A DNA stretch of 64,000 nucleotides, taken from positions 496,001 to 560,000 of the forward strand of contig CAYSPG010000001.1 of assembly GCA_964432885.1 (NCBI GenBank), read 5' to 3'. The translations under genes were made by a program, and so were the position numbers. Under the pieces are notes generated by a model, which saw only the letters and a list, made by a program, of their open reading frames with translations, was not told where the DNA came from and ran no database searches. Each line of letters starts with the position of its first letter. Within the stretch, counting starts at the first letter, position 1. Shown here in pieces: positions 56,499 through 64,000 of this stretch. This DNA is from CAYSPG01 sp964432885 (GTDB lineage Bacteria; Bacteroidota; Bacteroidia; AKYH767-A; OLB10).

Positions 56499-58289
56499 TT
56501 AAACGGGTTGATTTTGCGAAGCCCTTTGCTCAAAATTTATGCTGGCATAAAGCCCCTTTTTTTCCATCAACGATTGGTGTGTACCTTCTTCAACCAACTG
56601 GCCCTGATGCAAGACAAAAATTCTGTTGGCATACTTAACCGATGATATGCGGTGACCTAAAATTATGGTGGTGCGATTGCTAAAATAAGCCGACATGTTT
56701 TGCATAATTTTTTCTTCAGTATGTGTGTCAACAGCGCTTAGGCAGTCGTCAAGCAATAAAAGTTGTGGCTCTTTGATTAAGGCACGGGCAATAGACACTC
56801 GCTGTTTTTGTCCTCCACTTAATGATACACCACGTTCGCCCAGCATGGTTTCAAATCCATTTTTAAACGAAACAATATCCTCATATACATGAGCGGCTTT
56901 AGCAGCATCTTCAATTTTTTTATCAGTAGCTAAATCGTGCAAACCAAACGAAATATTGTTTTTGATAGAATCGGAAAAAAGCAATGCGTCCTGAGGAACA
57001 TAACCCGTATGTGTACGTAAGTGCGACAATTTAATATTGTTGATTGGGATATTATTAATTTTTATTTGCCCCAGGGTACATTCAATTAACCGAACAAGCA
57101 GGTTGGCAAGGGTTGTTTTTCCCGACCCGGTAGTGCCAAGTATAGCCAGCGTTTCACCTTTATGGATTGTAAAGTTAAGATTGTGCAAAGCATCGGAATT
57201 TTTCCCAGGATACCTGTAGCTTACATTGTTAAATGTAATATGCGAATTGATATTGGTTTCCTGAGGAGAAGATGAATCGACAATGGAAGGTTTTATGCAA
57301 AGAAATTCATTAATCCTGCGCTGTGAAGCATCGGCCCTTTGCATTAACGTAATTACCCATCCCAGCGAGCCAACAGGCCACATAAGCATGTTGACATAGA
57401 TAATAAATTCGGCAACATTGCCATAAGAAATTTTATTGTTTAAAGCCAGGATGCCTCCATAATAAAGAATGGCCACAGAACTTAATCCTACTAACAACAA
57501 AATACTTGGATAGAATAAGGCGTGTACTCGTGCCAAATCCATGCTTTGATTAAAATAATTTCTTGTATGGCGAGAAAATAATTTTTCGAAAAGGGCTTCT
57601 TTATTAAACGATTTAATTACTCTAACGCCTGCAAATGTTTCCTGCACTGTGGTGGATAAACTGCTTAAACTTTCCTGAACCTTTTCACCTTTTTTGTTTA
57701 TAATGCTTTGTACGTAGTAAATCATTATTACCATTACTGGCATTGGTGATAATACTATCAATGTAAGCGAAATGTTTATTTTAATCATGGCAATAAAAAT
57801 TAATATTACCATTACTATTATATTTATAGTGTACATAACAGCTGGACCTGTGTACATGCGCACACGGCTAACATCTTCGCTAATGCGATTCATTAAATCG
57901 CCTGTGCTATTGGATGCATAAAAGTTCACATCAAGTTGCTGGTAATGCTTATAAATTTGATTTTTTTGGTCGTACTCGATATTACGTGACATTACAATAA
58001 TAGTTTGACGCATAAAAAACATAAAAACGCCTCTTACCAGCACTACAGCAAAAATGGTTAATGAAAGCCAAAAAATTTTATTGATTACCCCACCGTAAAA
58101 AACATCCAGATCAGAGTTAGGTAGATAATCAAATACTTTTTTTTGAGCCATAACATAATCAACAGCTTGACGCGTAATTTGTGCTGGAAACAGGCTAAAC
58201 CAGTTTGCGAGCGAAACAAACACAATACCTGTAAAAAGCCGCCAACGGTACTTGTAAAAAAAACTATTTAGCGACCTTAAAGATGACAT
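56499..58289 (-). CDS. ABC exporter, fused permease and ATPase (MsbA-like)
   Basis: A 596-residue half-transporter: six membrane helices in the first 310 residues, then a nucleotide-binding domain. Motifs are Walker A GTTGSGKTT, Q-loop YVPQDALLF, signature LSGGQKQR, Walker B LLLLDDCLSAVD and the H-loop ILGHR. It acts as a homodimer or with a similar partner to move lipids, peptides or drugs out across the inner membrane. The substrate cannot be read. No partner permease is adjacent. A TAAGTTTG promoter box lies about 30 bp upstream and is insulated from upstream genes by the terminator at 58354-58392. Confidence 0.92.
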   Translation of the reverse strand: MSSLRSLNSFFYKYRWRLFTGIVFVSLANWFSLFPAQITRQAVDYVMAQKKVFDYLPNSDLDVFYGGVINKIFWLSLTIFAVVLVRGVFMFFMRQTIIVMSRNIEYDQKNQIYKHYQQLDVNFYASNSTGDLMNRISEDVSRVRMYTGPAVMYTINIIVMVILIFIAMIKINISLTLIVLSPMPVMVIMIYYVQSIINKKGEKVQESLSSLSTTVQETFAGVRVIKSFNKEALFEKLFSRHTRNYFNQSMDLARVHALFYPSILLLVGLSSVAILYYGGILALNNKISYGNVAEFIIYVNMLMWPVGSLGWVITLMQRADASQRRINEFLCIKPSIVDSSSPQETNINSHITFNNVSYRYPGKNSDALHNLNFTIHKGETLAILGTTGSGKTTLANLLVRLIECTLGQIKINNIPINNIKLSHLRTHTGYVPQDALLFSDSIKNNISFGLHDLATDKKIEDAAKAAHVYEDIVSFKNGFETMLGERGVSLSGGQKQRVSIARALIKEPQLLLLDDCLSAVDTHTEEKIMQNMSAYFSNRTTIILGHRISSVKYANRIFVLHQGQLVEEGTHQSLMEKKGLYASINFEQRASQNQPV

Positions 58290-58318
58290 AATGAAAAGTG
58301 TGACTGATAAGAGTGATG

Positions 58319-58344
58319 CAAACTTATGAATAGGCTTTGGACAA
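58319..58344 (-). promoter_or_regulatory. Candidate promoter for the ABC exporter gene
   Basis: On the minus strand TAAGTTTG (58326-58319) fits TAnnTTTG, with a TTG at 58344-58342, 15 bp upstream, which is slightly short of the usual spacing. The start codon at 58289 is 30 bp away. Confidence 0.45.
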
Positions 58345-58353
58345 TCAGATATT

Positions 58354-58392
58354 GGAAAAAAATAAAACCGGCAACCTATTTTGGTTGCCGGT
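58354..58392 (-). terminator. Terminator upstream of the ABC exporter gene
   Basis: A perfect 10-bp stem ACCGGCAACC/GGTTGCCGGT (58367-58376 and 58383-58392) with a TATTTT loop. The T-run is on the minus strand, so it stops a leftward transcript. The nearest annotated leftward gene, yebC, ends 560 bp away, so the transcript it stops is not obvious. Confidence 0.9.
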
Positions 58393-58740
58393 GAAGATAT
58401 AGAGAGTTATTATGCACTAATTTGTTTAATCAGGGCAACTTACAAATTGCCTATTTTAATTTAAGTTGGTGTTTTTACCTGTTTTTCTTAGCTGTACCAA
58501 CTTACGGGCTGTACATTTTTGCTAAGAGATTTGATGGTTACTTTCTGTTTTTAGGAGAATATTATTTGATTGATGCTGTAAATATTCAAACAGTTTTACG
58601 AAAAATGCAAATAGAAATGAGTAACCTGCAATAAACTTAATGTAACTGGTATAAAACGGCAGGTAATTGGCTACCTATTTTTACAATGCCGACACGAAAC
58701 TTTTAACTTATAACCCAAGTATAACAGGCAGTAACTACTT
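58393..58740. other. 348-bp region without a confident gene
   Basis: Between a leftward terminator and a small rightward gene. A plus-strand frame at 58422-58634 needs a TTG start, has no promoter and looks spurious. The leftward terminator suggests a leftward transcript here, possibly a small RNA or a long yebC 3' tail, but I recognise no RNA family. Confidence 0.4.
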
Positions 58741-58905
58741 ATGCATTTAATAGACATAATACTAATTTCGGGGGCAGTGCTTTGTTTTGCCTGTGCATTT
58801 ATAATTGCATCCAGACCCATAAAAAAAATGACCTCAAAAATTAATGAACGGAAATTATGGAATTCGCAATTGCCAAAAGAAAACAACAGTGTTAAAGTGC
58901 AGTAG
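58741..58905 (+). CDS. 54-residue single-span membrane peptide
   Basis: A small gene of 54 codons starting MHLIDIILISGAVL. One hydrophobic span covers residues about 4-24 (LISGAVLCFACAFIIA), followed at once by a basic stop-transfer segment (RPIKKMTSKINERK) and a polar tail. The layout is that of a small bitopic inner-membrane protein with the tail in the cytoplasm. It runs antiparallel to yebC, ending 45 bp from the yebC stop. No homolog is recognised. The overlapping minus-strand frame is rich in Cys, Ser and Phe and reads like a shadow. Confidence 0.45.
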   Translation: MHLIDIILISGAVLCFACAFIIASRPIKKMTSKINERKLWNSQLPKENNSVKVQ

Positions 58906-58950
58906 CACTTCTTTTCGGGGGCGAAAAAATTTACAAACTAAAATTTACAA

Positions 58951-59658
58951 TCACTTCATATTGTGAAAAACGCTTTGTACATCATCATCTTCTTCAAGCC
59001 TGTCAAGTAATGCTTGTACTTTTGACTCTTGTTCAGTGGTAAGTTCGACAGAGTTGGCTGGAATACGGGTAAGTTCACTGCTAATCACTTCAATTTTTCT
59101 GTCTTCAAGTGCTTTGTTCATTGCTCCAAAATCTTCAAACGAGGAATAGATATAAGCATTACCGTCCTCTTCCCATATCTCCTGTAGCCCAAAATCAATA
59201 AGTTCAAGCTCCAGGTTTTCAAGGTCATGGCCTGCCGAAATAAACTTAAACAATCCCTTTCTTTCAAACATAAAACTTACTGATCCTGAGTTGCCAAGAG
59301 ATCCTTCTTCGCGATTAAAATGCATTCGGATATTTGCTACAGTACGTGTAGGGTTATCGGTTGCGGTTTCTACCAAAACAGCTACTCCATGAGGGGCATA
59401 TCCTTCATAAATTATTTCTTCAAAATCCTTCATGTCTTTGCTCGAAGCTCTTTTAATAGCAGCTTCTACTCTATCCTTTGGCATATTAAGGCCTTTTGCA
59501 TTTTGCATTACTTGCCTAAGGCGTGGATTGTTTGCAGGATCGGGGCCACCAGCTTTTACTGCAATAGCAATATCTTTACCTACGCGCGTAAACGCCTTTG
59601 CCATTTTAGCATAACGCGCAAACATTTTGTGTTTTCTTTTTTCAAATACTCGTCCCAT
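58951..59658 (-). CDS. yebC: YebC/PmpR family regulator or translation factor
   Basis: A 235-residue protein of the YebC family, first described as DNA-binding regulators and more recently tied to relief of ribosome stalling at proline-rich sites. The family start MGRVFEKRKHKMFARYAKMAKAF is a variant of the usual MAGHSKWANIKHRK. It is followed by GGPDPANNPRLRQVMQNAK, NMPKDRVEAAIKRA, and EGYAPHGVAVLVE. Length is normal. A -7 box abuts the ATG. A 67-residue gene of unknown role lies upstream, separated by its own terminator. Confidence 0.93.
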   Translation of the reverse strand: MGRVFEKRKHKMFARYAKMAKAFTRVGKDIAIAVKAGGPDPANNPRLRQVMQNAKGLNMPKDRVEAAIKRASSKDMKDFEEIIYEGYAPHGVAVLVETATDNPTRTVANIRMHFNREEGSLGNSGSVSFMFERKGLFKFISAGHDLENLELELIDFGLQEIWEEDGNAYIYSSFEDFGAMNKALEDRKIEVISSELTRIPANSVELTTEQESKVQALLDRLEEDDDVQSVFHNMK

Positions 59659-59662
59659 GCTG

Positions 59663-59670
59663 CAAAAATA
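59663..59670 (-). promoter_or_regulatory. Candidate -7 box for yebC
   Basis: Minus-strand TATTTTTG, fitting TAnnTTTG, only 4 bp before the yebC ATG. Transcription would start at or next to the A of the ATG, giving a leaderless message. No -33 TTG at the usual spacing was found. Confidence 0.4.
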
Positions 59671-59701
59671 AATTAAAGTTTACTTTTTAAAATTTAATGG
59701 C

Positions 59702-59733
59702 AAAAAAAAACAGGCAGATAAGTTCTGCCTGTT
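59702..59733 (-). terminator. Terminator after the 67-residue gene
   Basis: A perfect 10-bp stem AACAGGCAGA/TCTGCCTGTT (59709-59718 and 59724-59733) with a TAAGT loop. A long T-run follows on the minus strand. It ends the transcript of the gene at 59754-59957, 20 bp past its stop. Confidence 0.93.
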
Positions 59734-59753
59734 AGCTTATATGTAAATACTAT

Positions 59754-59957
59754 TTATAAAAATTTTTCGATATTTGATTTTTCGTTAACCGCTGTTTTCT
59801 GAGCTGTAATGCTTGCAGCTTTAGCTGCTTGCTGCTCTTCGTAAAACCTTAGCTCGTTAAACTCATCGGTGCCAATAACCTTTGAAAGATTACTTAGTAA
59901 TGCTCCTATCTTTTGGATGCCTGCAATTTCGGCTTGGGTTAATGATATAGCTGCCAT
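59754..59957 (-). CDS. Small hypothetical protein
   Basis: A 67-residue soluble, mostly helical protein (MAAISLTQAEIAGIQKIGAL near the N-terminus). Its middle is acidic (GTDEFNELRFYEEQQAAK) and its end polar. I do not recognise the family. Its own terminator directly downstream and a candidate promoter 45 bp upstream both argue that it is a real, separately transcribed gene. It sits between yebC and a PUR-family gene. Confidence 0.7.
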   Translation of the reverse strand: MAAISLTQAEIAGIQKIGALLSNLSKVIGTDEFNELRFYEEQQAAKAASITAQKTAVNEKSNIEKFL

Positions 59958-60001
59958 GTGATTTAAATTTTAGCCAATATTAATTAATATTACTGCAAAT
60001 T

Positions 60002-60027
60002 CAAATTTATTTGGTAAAAAGATACAA
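60002..60027 (-). promoter_or_regulatory. Candidate promoter for the 67-residue gene
   Basis: Minus-strand TAAATTTG (60009-60002) fits TAnnTTTG, with TTG at 60027-60025, 15 bp upstream. The ATG at 59957 lies about 45 bp away. Confidence 0.42.
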
Positions 60028-60061
60028 ACAGGTTGTTAACCGCTTATAATGTTTTGTAAAG

Positions 60062-60412
60062 CTATGAGCCTGACTCATCAAACTTAATATCGGTGTAAGG
60101 ATTGGGGGCTTGCCCGTCATTCCTTTCTTCACGAACTGGGGGTGTATAAGGCTGTTCTTTTCTAATATGGTCTAATGCCTGATTAAGCCCGTCAACAAAT
60201 TTTTCGAAATCTTCCTTATAAAGAAATATTTTGTGCTTCACGTAAAATGGTTTTTCTTCTTCGGGCTTAAACATAATTTTACTTTCTGTAATGGTAAGAT
60301 AATACTCATTGGCACGAGTAGCCTTAACATCAAAAAAATAAGTTCGCTTGCCTGCTTTTACCGGCTTTGAAAATACCGGGTCACGCTGCATAAAATTCTC
60401 TGAATCGCTCAT
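60062..60412 (-). CDS. PUR family DNA/RNA-binding protein (DUF3276)
   Basis: A 116-residue protein of the DUF3276/PUR-alpha-like family, which binds single-stranded nucleic acid in Bacteroidota and Borrelia. The fold pattern is one β-β-β-β-α unit: KAGKRTYFFDVKATRANEYYLTITESK, then KPFYVKHKIFLYKEDFEKFVDGLNQALDHIRK. It probably acts as a dimer. The C-terminal tail is disordered and acidic (TDIKFDESGS). It diverges from the SAM hydrolase gene across a 165-bp region that holds candidate boxes for both. Confidence 0.88.
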   Translation of the reverse strand: MSDSENFMQRDPVFSKPVKAGKRTYFFDVKATRANEYYLTITESKIMFKPEEEKPFYVKHKIFLYKEDFEKFVDGLNQALDHIRKEQPYTPPVREERNDGQAPNPYTDIKFDESGS

Positions 60413-60437
60413 AAATTGTTTTTCAAGATTATGTGGT

Positions 60438-60445
60438 CAAAAATA
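60438..60445 (-). promoter_or_regulatory. Candidate -7 box for the PUR-family gene
   Basis: Minus-strand TATTTTTG fits TAnnTTTG, 25 bp before the ATG at 60412. No -33 element was found. Confidence 0.35.
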
Positions 60446-60546
60446 AAAAAATCCTGATAAAAAAACTTTTGATGTTTTTTAGCAATTACTAACCATAGCC
60501 GGTTTATAAGTACATAAACTGTTAGCAGTAAAAAATCATTAATCAA

Positions 60547-60554
60547 TAATTTTG
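60547..60554 (+). promoter_or_regulatory. Candidate -7 box for the SAM hydroxide adenosyltransferase gene
   Basis: TAATTTTG fits TAnnTTTG, 23 bp before the ATG at 60578. No TTG lies at the usual -33 distance. Confidence 0.4.
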
Positions 60555-60577
60555 GCCTTTTAAAAAAGCGCGTTTAA

Positions 60578-61351
60578 ATGCCTGTAATTACACTTACTAC
60601 CGATTGGAAAACATGCGACCACTATGTTGCGGCATTTAAAGGTGGATTGCTTAGCACTAATCCTGCAATTAATATTATTGACATTAGCCATGCAGTGGCA
60701 TCTTTTGACAGTATGCAGGCGGCATTTATTTTTAAAAACTGTTACCGTTTTTTTCCTGCAGGAAGTCTTCATCTGATTTCGGTAGGTTCATTGGCTTCGC
60801 AAAATTCGGGATGGCTGGCTATCGAGGACGATAGCAGTTTTATAATTTGCCGAAACGATGGCTTTTTTACACTGGTAACAGGCAGGCAGCCACATAAAGC
60901 GGTTTTAATTTCGGGGTCAGAAACGATTACGGTTGCCAACGAAAGAAATTTTTTGCTCACAGCCATCAGCACCATACTTACTGATAACTGCATTGATAAA
61001 CTTGGTGAAAAGGTGCTAAAGATTGAAGAAAAACAATTGCTTAATCCAACGTTGGAAGAAAATTTAATACGAGGTACTGTAGTTTATATAGATGCTTTTG
61101 GAAACGGAATTACCAATATATCAAAAGCACTTTTTGAAAGTGAAAAAAAAGGAAGATCCATTGAAATTGATTTTCCTAAAAAAGATGTTGTTATAACACG
61201 CATAAGCAATCATTACAGGGATGCCGGGCGCGGACAGTTGTTGGTACTTTTTAACTCATCAGGTTTTTTAGAAATTGCGCAAAACCAAGGTGATGCTGCC
61301 GGCCTTTTTGGTCTTGAGTATGGCGATCAGTTAAGAATAATGTTTAAATAA
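60578..61351 (+). CDS. S-adenosylmethionine hydroxide adenosyltransferase (DUF62)
   Basis: A 257-residue enzyme of the DUF62 family, which splits S-adenosylmethionine with water (hydroxide) into adenosine and methionine; fluorinases and chlorinases are relatives. The N-terminus ITLTTDWKTCDHYVAAFKG contains the metal/substrate aspartate region of the family (usually TDFG; here TDWK). NDGFFTLV, VYIDAFGNGITNI and the C-terminal NSSGFLEIAQNQGDAA are well kept. The halogenase-specific insertion is not evident, so hydrolysis is the likely reaction. A monooxygenase-like gene follows 17 bp downstream. Confidence 0.88.
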   Translation: MPVITLTTDWKTCDHYVAAFKGGLLSTNPAINIIDISHAVASFDSMQAAFIFKNCYRFFPAGSLHLISVGSLASQNSGWLAIEDDSSFIICRNDGFFTLVTGRQPHKAVLISGSETITVANERNFLLTAISTILTDNCIDKLGEKVLKIEEKQLLNPTLEENLIRGTVVYIDAFGNGITNISKALFESEKKGRSIEIDFPKKDVVITRISNHYRDAGRGQLLVLFNSSGFLEIAQNQGDAAGLFGLEYGDQLRIMFK

Positions 61352-61368
61352 TATTTTTTTTAAAGGTT

Positions 61369-61656
61369 TTGATAACACGCATTGTTTTTTTACCGCTGAA
61401 GAAGGAAAAGGTGATTGAGTTTACCTTGTTATTTAACAATATAAAAGCTGGAATAATAGACTTTAAAGGATGCACTCATCTTAAACTGCTTAGCGATATT
61501 AGCAACCCCTGCAATTTTTACACTTACAGTATTTGGGAAACTGAAGATGATTTGAACCATTACCGCAAGTCAGATTTTTTTTTAAATACGTGGATTAAGG
61601 CTAAACAATGTCTTAGGGAAAAACCTATGGCCTGGAGTTTAACCACGATTGCATGA
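61369..61656 (+). CDS. Antibiotic biosynthesis monooxygenase-like (ABM) protein
   Basis: A 95-residue protein with the dimeric α+β barrel pattern of ABM-domain proteins: TRIVFLPLKKEKVIEFTLLF, GCTHLKLLSDI, YTYSIWETEDDLNHYRKSDFF. Members include quinol monooxygenases and heme-degrading enzymes, but many have no known activity. The start must be TTG at 61369, since no ATG is available; the start lies 17 bp after the SAM hydrolase stop, so the two are probably in one operon. The domain call is moderate; the activity is not known. Confidence 0.65.
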   Translation: MITRIVFLPLKKEKVIEFTLLFNNIKAGIIDFKGCTHLKLLSDISNPCNFYTYSIWETEDDLNHYRKSDFFLNTWIKAKQCLREKPMAWSLTTIA

Positions 61657-61783
61657 ACTATGAATAAAAAACAAAAAATATTTTCGGGCTCAGGCAACGA
61701 AATGATATTTTTGGCAGTCTTATGTATTATTAACAAATGCGTTTGCCTTTAGGCTCACATGAATCTTATCCATAACCAAACCA

Positions 61784-62518
61784 GTGCTATCGTTACTAAA
61801 AAAAGAAGTCAATAGTTTTCTTAACTCATTTATAGGCTACATCACCATTGTGGTTTTTTTAATTACAATTGGTTTGTTTCTATGGATATTTGCAGGAAGC
61901 GATTTTAATATTGCCGAGGCCGGTTATGCCAACATTGATAGTTTGTTTACAATTACACCTTGGGTGTATATGTTTTTAATACCGGCCATAACAATGCGCT
62001 TGTTTGCAGAAGAAAAAAAATCAGGAACCATAGAAATATTATTGACACGGCCAATTACCGAAATGCAAATCGTTTTTGCAAAATACTTTACCGGTGTTAT
62101 ATTAGTTTTAATTTCATTGTTGCCAACACTATTATTTTTTTATACCGTGTATGAGTATGCTGTGCCAAGAGGGAATGTTGATGTTGGAGGTATTTGGGGA
62201 AGTTATATTGGATTATTTTTTCTTGCTGCAGGCTTTGTTGCAATAGGAGTTTTTTCATCAAGTTTAACCGATAACCAGGTGGTGGCTTTTATAATAGCCA
62301 TGTTTTTATGTCTTATCAGTTATACTGGCTTTCAGGCATTGTCTGATATTTTACCTGTTGGCACTATGTCTAACTTAATTTATAAACTAGGCATTGTGGC
62401 TCATTATAACTCAATGAGCCGCGGTGTTATTGATACACGCGATGTTATTTACTTTATTAGCCTTGTTGCAGTATTTTTAGTATTAACCAAACTGGTGCTT
62501 GAAAGTAGAAAGTGGTAA
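61784..62518 (+). CDS. gldF: Gliding motility ABC transporter permease GldF
   Basis: A 244-residue inner-membrane ABC permease with six helices. The segment FLIPAITMRLFAEEKKSGTIEILLTRPITEMQIVFAKYF is the strongly conserved ABC-2 signature of GldF. With GldG and the ATPase GldA it forms a transporter required for gliding in Flavobacterium johnsoniae. The start is GTG at 61784. The gene gldG follows 3 bp after the stop. gldA is not in the window. Confidence 0.93.
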   Translation: MLSLLKKEVNSFLNSFIGYITIVVFLITIGLFLWIFAGSDFNIAEAGYANIDSLFTITPWVYMFLIPAITMRLFAEEKKSGTIEILLTRPITEMQIVFAKYFTGVILVLISLLPTLLFFYTVYEYAVPRGNVDVGGIWGSYIGLFFLAAGFVAIGVFSSSLTDNQVVAFIIAMFLCLISYTGFQALSDILPVGTMSNLIYKLGIVAHYNSMSRGVIDTRDVIYFISLVAVFLVLTKLVLESRKW

Positions 62519-62521
62519 AAT

Positions 62522-64000
62522 ATGTCACACAAAAAAAGTCTTAAATCTCAAAACATTATCCGATTTGTATTGCTGCTGGCTATAGTAGCATTGCTTAATG
62601 TGTTAACTTCATTTTTGTTTACACGCATTGATCTTACCACCGAAAAAAGATTTACACTTTCTCAGTCAACCAAAGAGCTTTTAAAAAACTTAAAAGATAT
62701 AGTTTACATCAAAGTATATCTTGCCGGTGAAATGCCAGCCGGGTTTCAAAACCTGAGTACCGCAACACGCGATATGCTTAGCGAAATGAAATCGTATGGC
62801 GGAAGTAATTTTGAGTTTGAATTTATTGACCCCTCGGCCTCACCTGATCAAAATCAACGCAACGAACTATATAATCAACTTGCCAAACGAGGACTGCAGC
62901 CCACCAACATACAAGAGAAAACAAATGATGGCAGCGCTCAGCGCATTTTATTTCCTGGCGCTATTGTAAATTACCTGGCTAAGGAGCAACCTATGCAATT
63001 GTTAAAAGACAGAATTGGGGTAGCCCCGGCCGAAATGATTAACAATTCAATTCAAAACCTTGAATATGAAATTACAAATACCATAAAAAAAATTACCGAT
63101 AAAATTCCACCAACTGTTGCCTTTGTAAAAGGACATGGTGAAATGCCGCCCCAAAACCTTGCTGATATTCAAAAGTCGTTAACAACATCGTATGACATTA
63201 AATTTGTAGAACTAAAAAATCAGCTTAAATCGCTAGATGGGATAAACTGTATTGTGGTAGCAAAACCCGACACATTTATTGATGAGAAAGACAAATTTAT
63301 AATTGACCAGTTTATTATGCGTGGCGGTAAAGTGCTATGGCTAATTGATGCAATGCATGCAACCATGGATAGCCTTGCTAAGAAAAACGAATTTGTCTCG
63401 GTACCTTATGATTTAAATATTGATGATATGCTGTTTAGATATGGCGTACGTATTAACCCATCTCTTGTAATGGATTTGCAATCGGTGCCAATACCTGTTT
63501 TAACAGGATATGTAGGTAACCGTCCTCAAAACTCGCTGCTGCCCTGGTACTTTTTCCCATTGGTAACTCCGGAATCAAAAAATGTAATTGTAAATAATCT
63601 TAACGCTATTAAATTTGAATTTGCAAGCAGCCTTGATACCATTGCAAGCAAAGGAATTTCCAAAACAATTTTACTTACCTCATCGGCATATAGCAGGCAG
63701 ATAGGTTCGCCTGCAGTGGTAAACCTTAACGTACTGCGCACCGAGCCGGATGAGCGGTTGTATAACCAGCCTAATATTCCGCTTGCCGTATTGCTTGAGG
63801 GCAAGTTTACAAGTAATTATGCCAACCGAATTCCTTCGCAGGTTGCCAACGATAGCATTATAGGTTTTCGCGAATCGGGGGTGAATACAAAAATGATTGT
63901 GGTAACCGATGGCGATGTTATCAAAAACGAATACCGCAAATCTGATAATTCTTTTATGCCTCTTGGGTTCGACAAATACACTGGGCAGTTTTTTGGCAAC
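62522..64000 (+). CDS. gldG: Gliding motility ABC transporter subunit GldG (3' end beyond window)
   Basis: An open frame of 493 codons from the ATG at 62522 to the last base of the window, with no stop, so the 3' end is missing. One N-terminal membrane helix (about residues 13-33) is followed by the GldG start RIDLTTEKRFTLSQSTKELL. The rest is a periplasmic ABC_transp_aux-type domain (FEFEFIDPSA, FIIDQFIMRGGKVLWLID, and near the end PLGFDKYTGQFFGN). It is the partner of GldF and is co-translated with it. Full-length GldG is usually about 550-560 residues, so some 60 residues are probably missing. Confidence 0.94.
   Translation, partial: MSHKKSLKSQNIIRFVLLLAIVALLNVLTSFLFTRIDLTTEKRFTLSQSTKELLKNLKDIVYIKVYLAGEMPAGFQNLSTATRDMLSEMKSYGGSNFEFEFIDPSASPDQNQRNELYNQLAKRGLQPTNIQEKTNDGSAQRILFPGAIVNYLAKEQPMQLLKDRIGVAPAEMINNSIQNLEYEITNTIKKITDKIPPTVAFVKGHGEMPPQNLADIQKSLTTSYDIKFVELKNQLKSLDGINCIVVAKPDTFIDEKDKFIIDQFIMRGGKVLWLIDAMHATMDSLAKKNEFVSVPYDLNIDDMLFRYGVRINPSLVMDLQSVPIPVLTGYVGNRPQNSLLPWYFFPLVTPESKNVIVNNLNAIKFEFASSLDTIASKGISKTILLTSSAYSRQIGSPAVVNLNVLRTEPDERLYNQPNIPLAVLLEGKFTSNYANRIPSQVANDSIIGFRESGVNTKMIVVTDGDVIKNEYRKSDNSFMPLGFDKYTGQFFGN

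Noticed and set aside
58422..58634. 70-codon frame with a TTG start beside the leftward terminator
   Set aside because: No promoter, no membrane or domain pattern that I trust, and aromatic-rich composition typical of chance frames.
60578..61351. SAM-dependent chlorinase or fluorinase
   Set aside because: The family includes halogenases, but the halogenase-specific loop is not evident. The general hydroxide adenosyltransferase is the safer call.
61660..61752. 30-codon frame between the ABM gene and gldF
   Set aside because: Short, no coding signature; more likely part of the gldF leader.

Overview
The window looks like chromosomal DNA of a member of the Bacteroidota, probably a gliding or otherwise T9SS-equipped lineage. 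The base composition is AT-rich. Secreted proteins end in type IX secretion (T9SS) sorting domains, gldF and gldG sit at the right edge, and several genes have the Bacteroidota promoter form TAnnTTTG a short distance before the start codon. Shine-Dalgarno sequences are generally absent. The exact genus cannot be read from the sequence. I saw no rRNA, tRNA, CRISPR array or transposase.

Layout. 0.2-4.3 kb: an M16 zinc protease and an AddB-like nuclease of the AddAB recombination enzyme. 4.3-8.25 kb: a segment bounded by a 47-bp direct repeat (46/47 identical). It holds an unrecognised gene, a (GT)15 microsatellite and two T9SS-secreted proteins, one of them a six-bladed kelch propeller. The repeat is the last 15 codons of the AddB-like gene, including its three C-terminal cysteines, so the segment looks like an insertion that split a DNA-repair cluster (addB-like, recQ, 3-methyladenine glycosylase). 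8.36-16 kb: recQ, the glycosylase, a monofunctional transglycosylase and a 1441-residue T9SS protein. 16-24.4 kb: metabolic and housekeeping genes (two GNAT acetyltransferases, an amino-acid permease, an SDR, an amidohydrolase lipoprotein, a secreted protein of unknown role, an SF2 helicase).

24.5-44.3 kb is one uninterrupted 19.8-kb minus-strand gene for a 6599-residue SprB-repeat adhesin-like protein: signal peptide, CUB-like domain, about 73 repeats of 77-79 residues, two PKD domains and a type B T9SS sorting domain. Its array has layered structure: alternation of a short and a long unit over most of its length, a 16-unit block made only of long units, and four-unit super-repeats, one containing a 728-bp perfect duplication.

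44.7-50.5 kb: diadenylate cyclase cdaA, small genes, and a divergent pair of glycosyltransferase loci followed by two methyltransferases. 50.6-58.3 kb: alaS facing clpC, a previously uncalled 38-residue membrane peptide with its own strong terminator, and an ABC exporter. 58.3-61.7 kb: another small membrane peptide, yebC, a PUR-family protein, a SAM hydroxide adenosyltransferase and a small monooxygenase-like protein. 61.8-64 kb: gldF and the 5' part of gldG, which runs off the window.

Taken together, the T9SS cargo (four proteins), the SprB-like giant and gldFG suggest a cell that secretes and moves large surface adhesins. The link between the giant protein and gliding is inferred from family knowledge and is not shown by this window.
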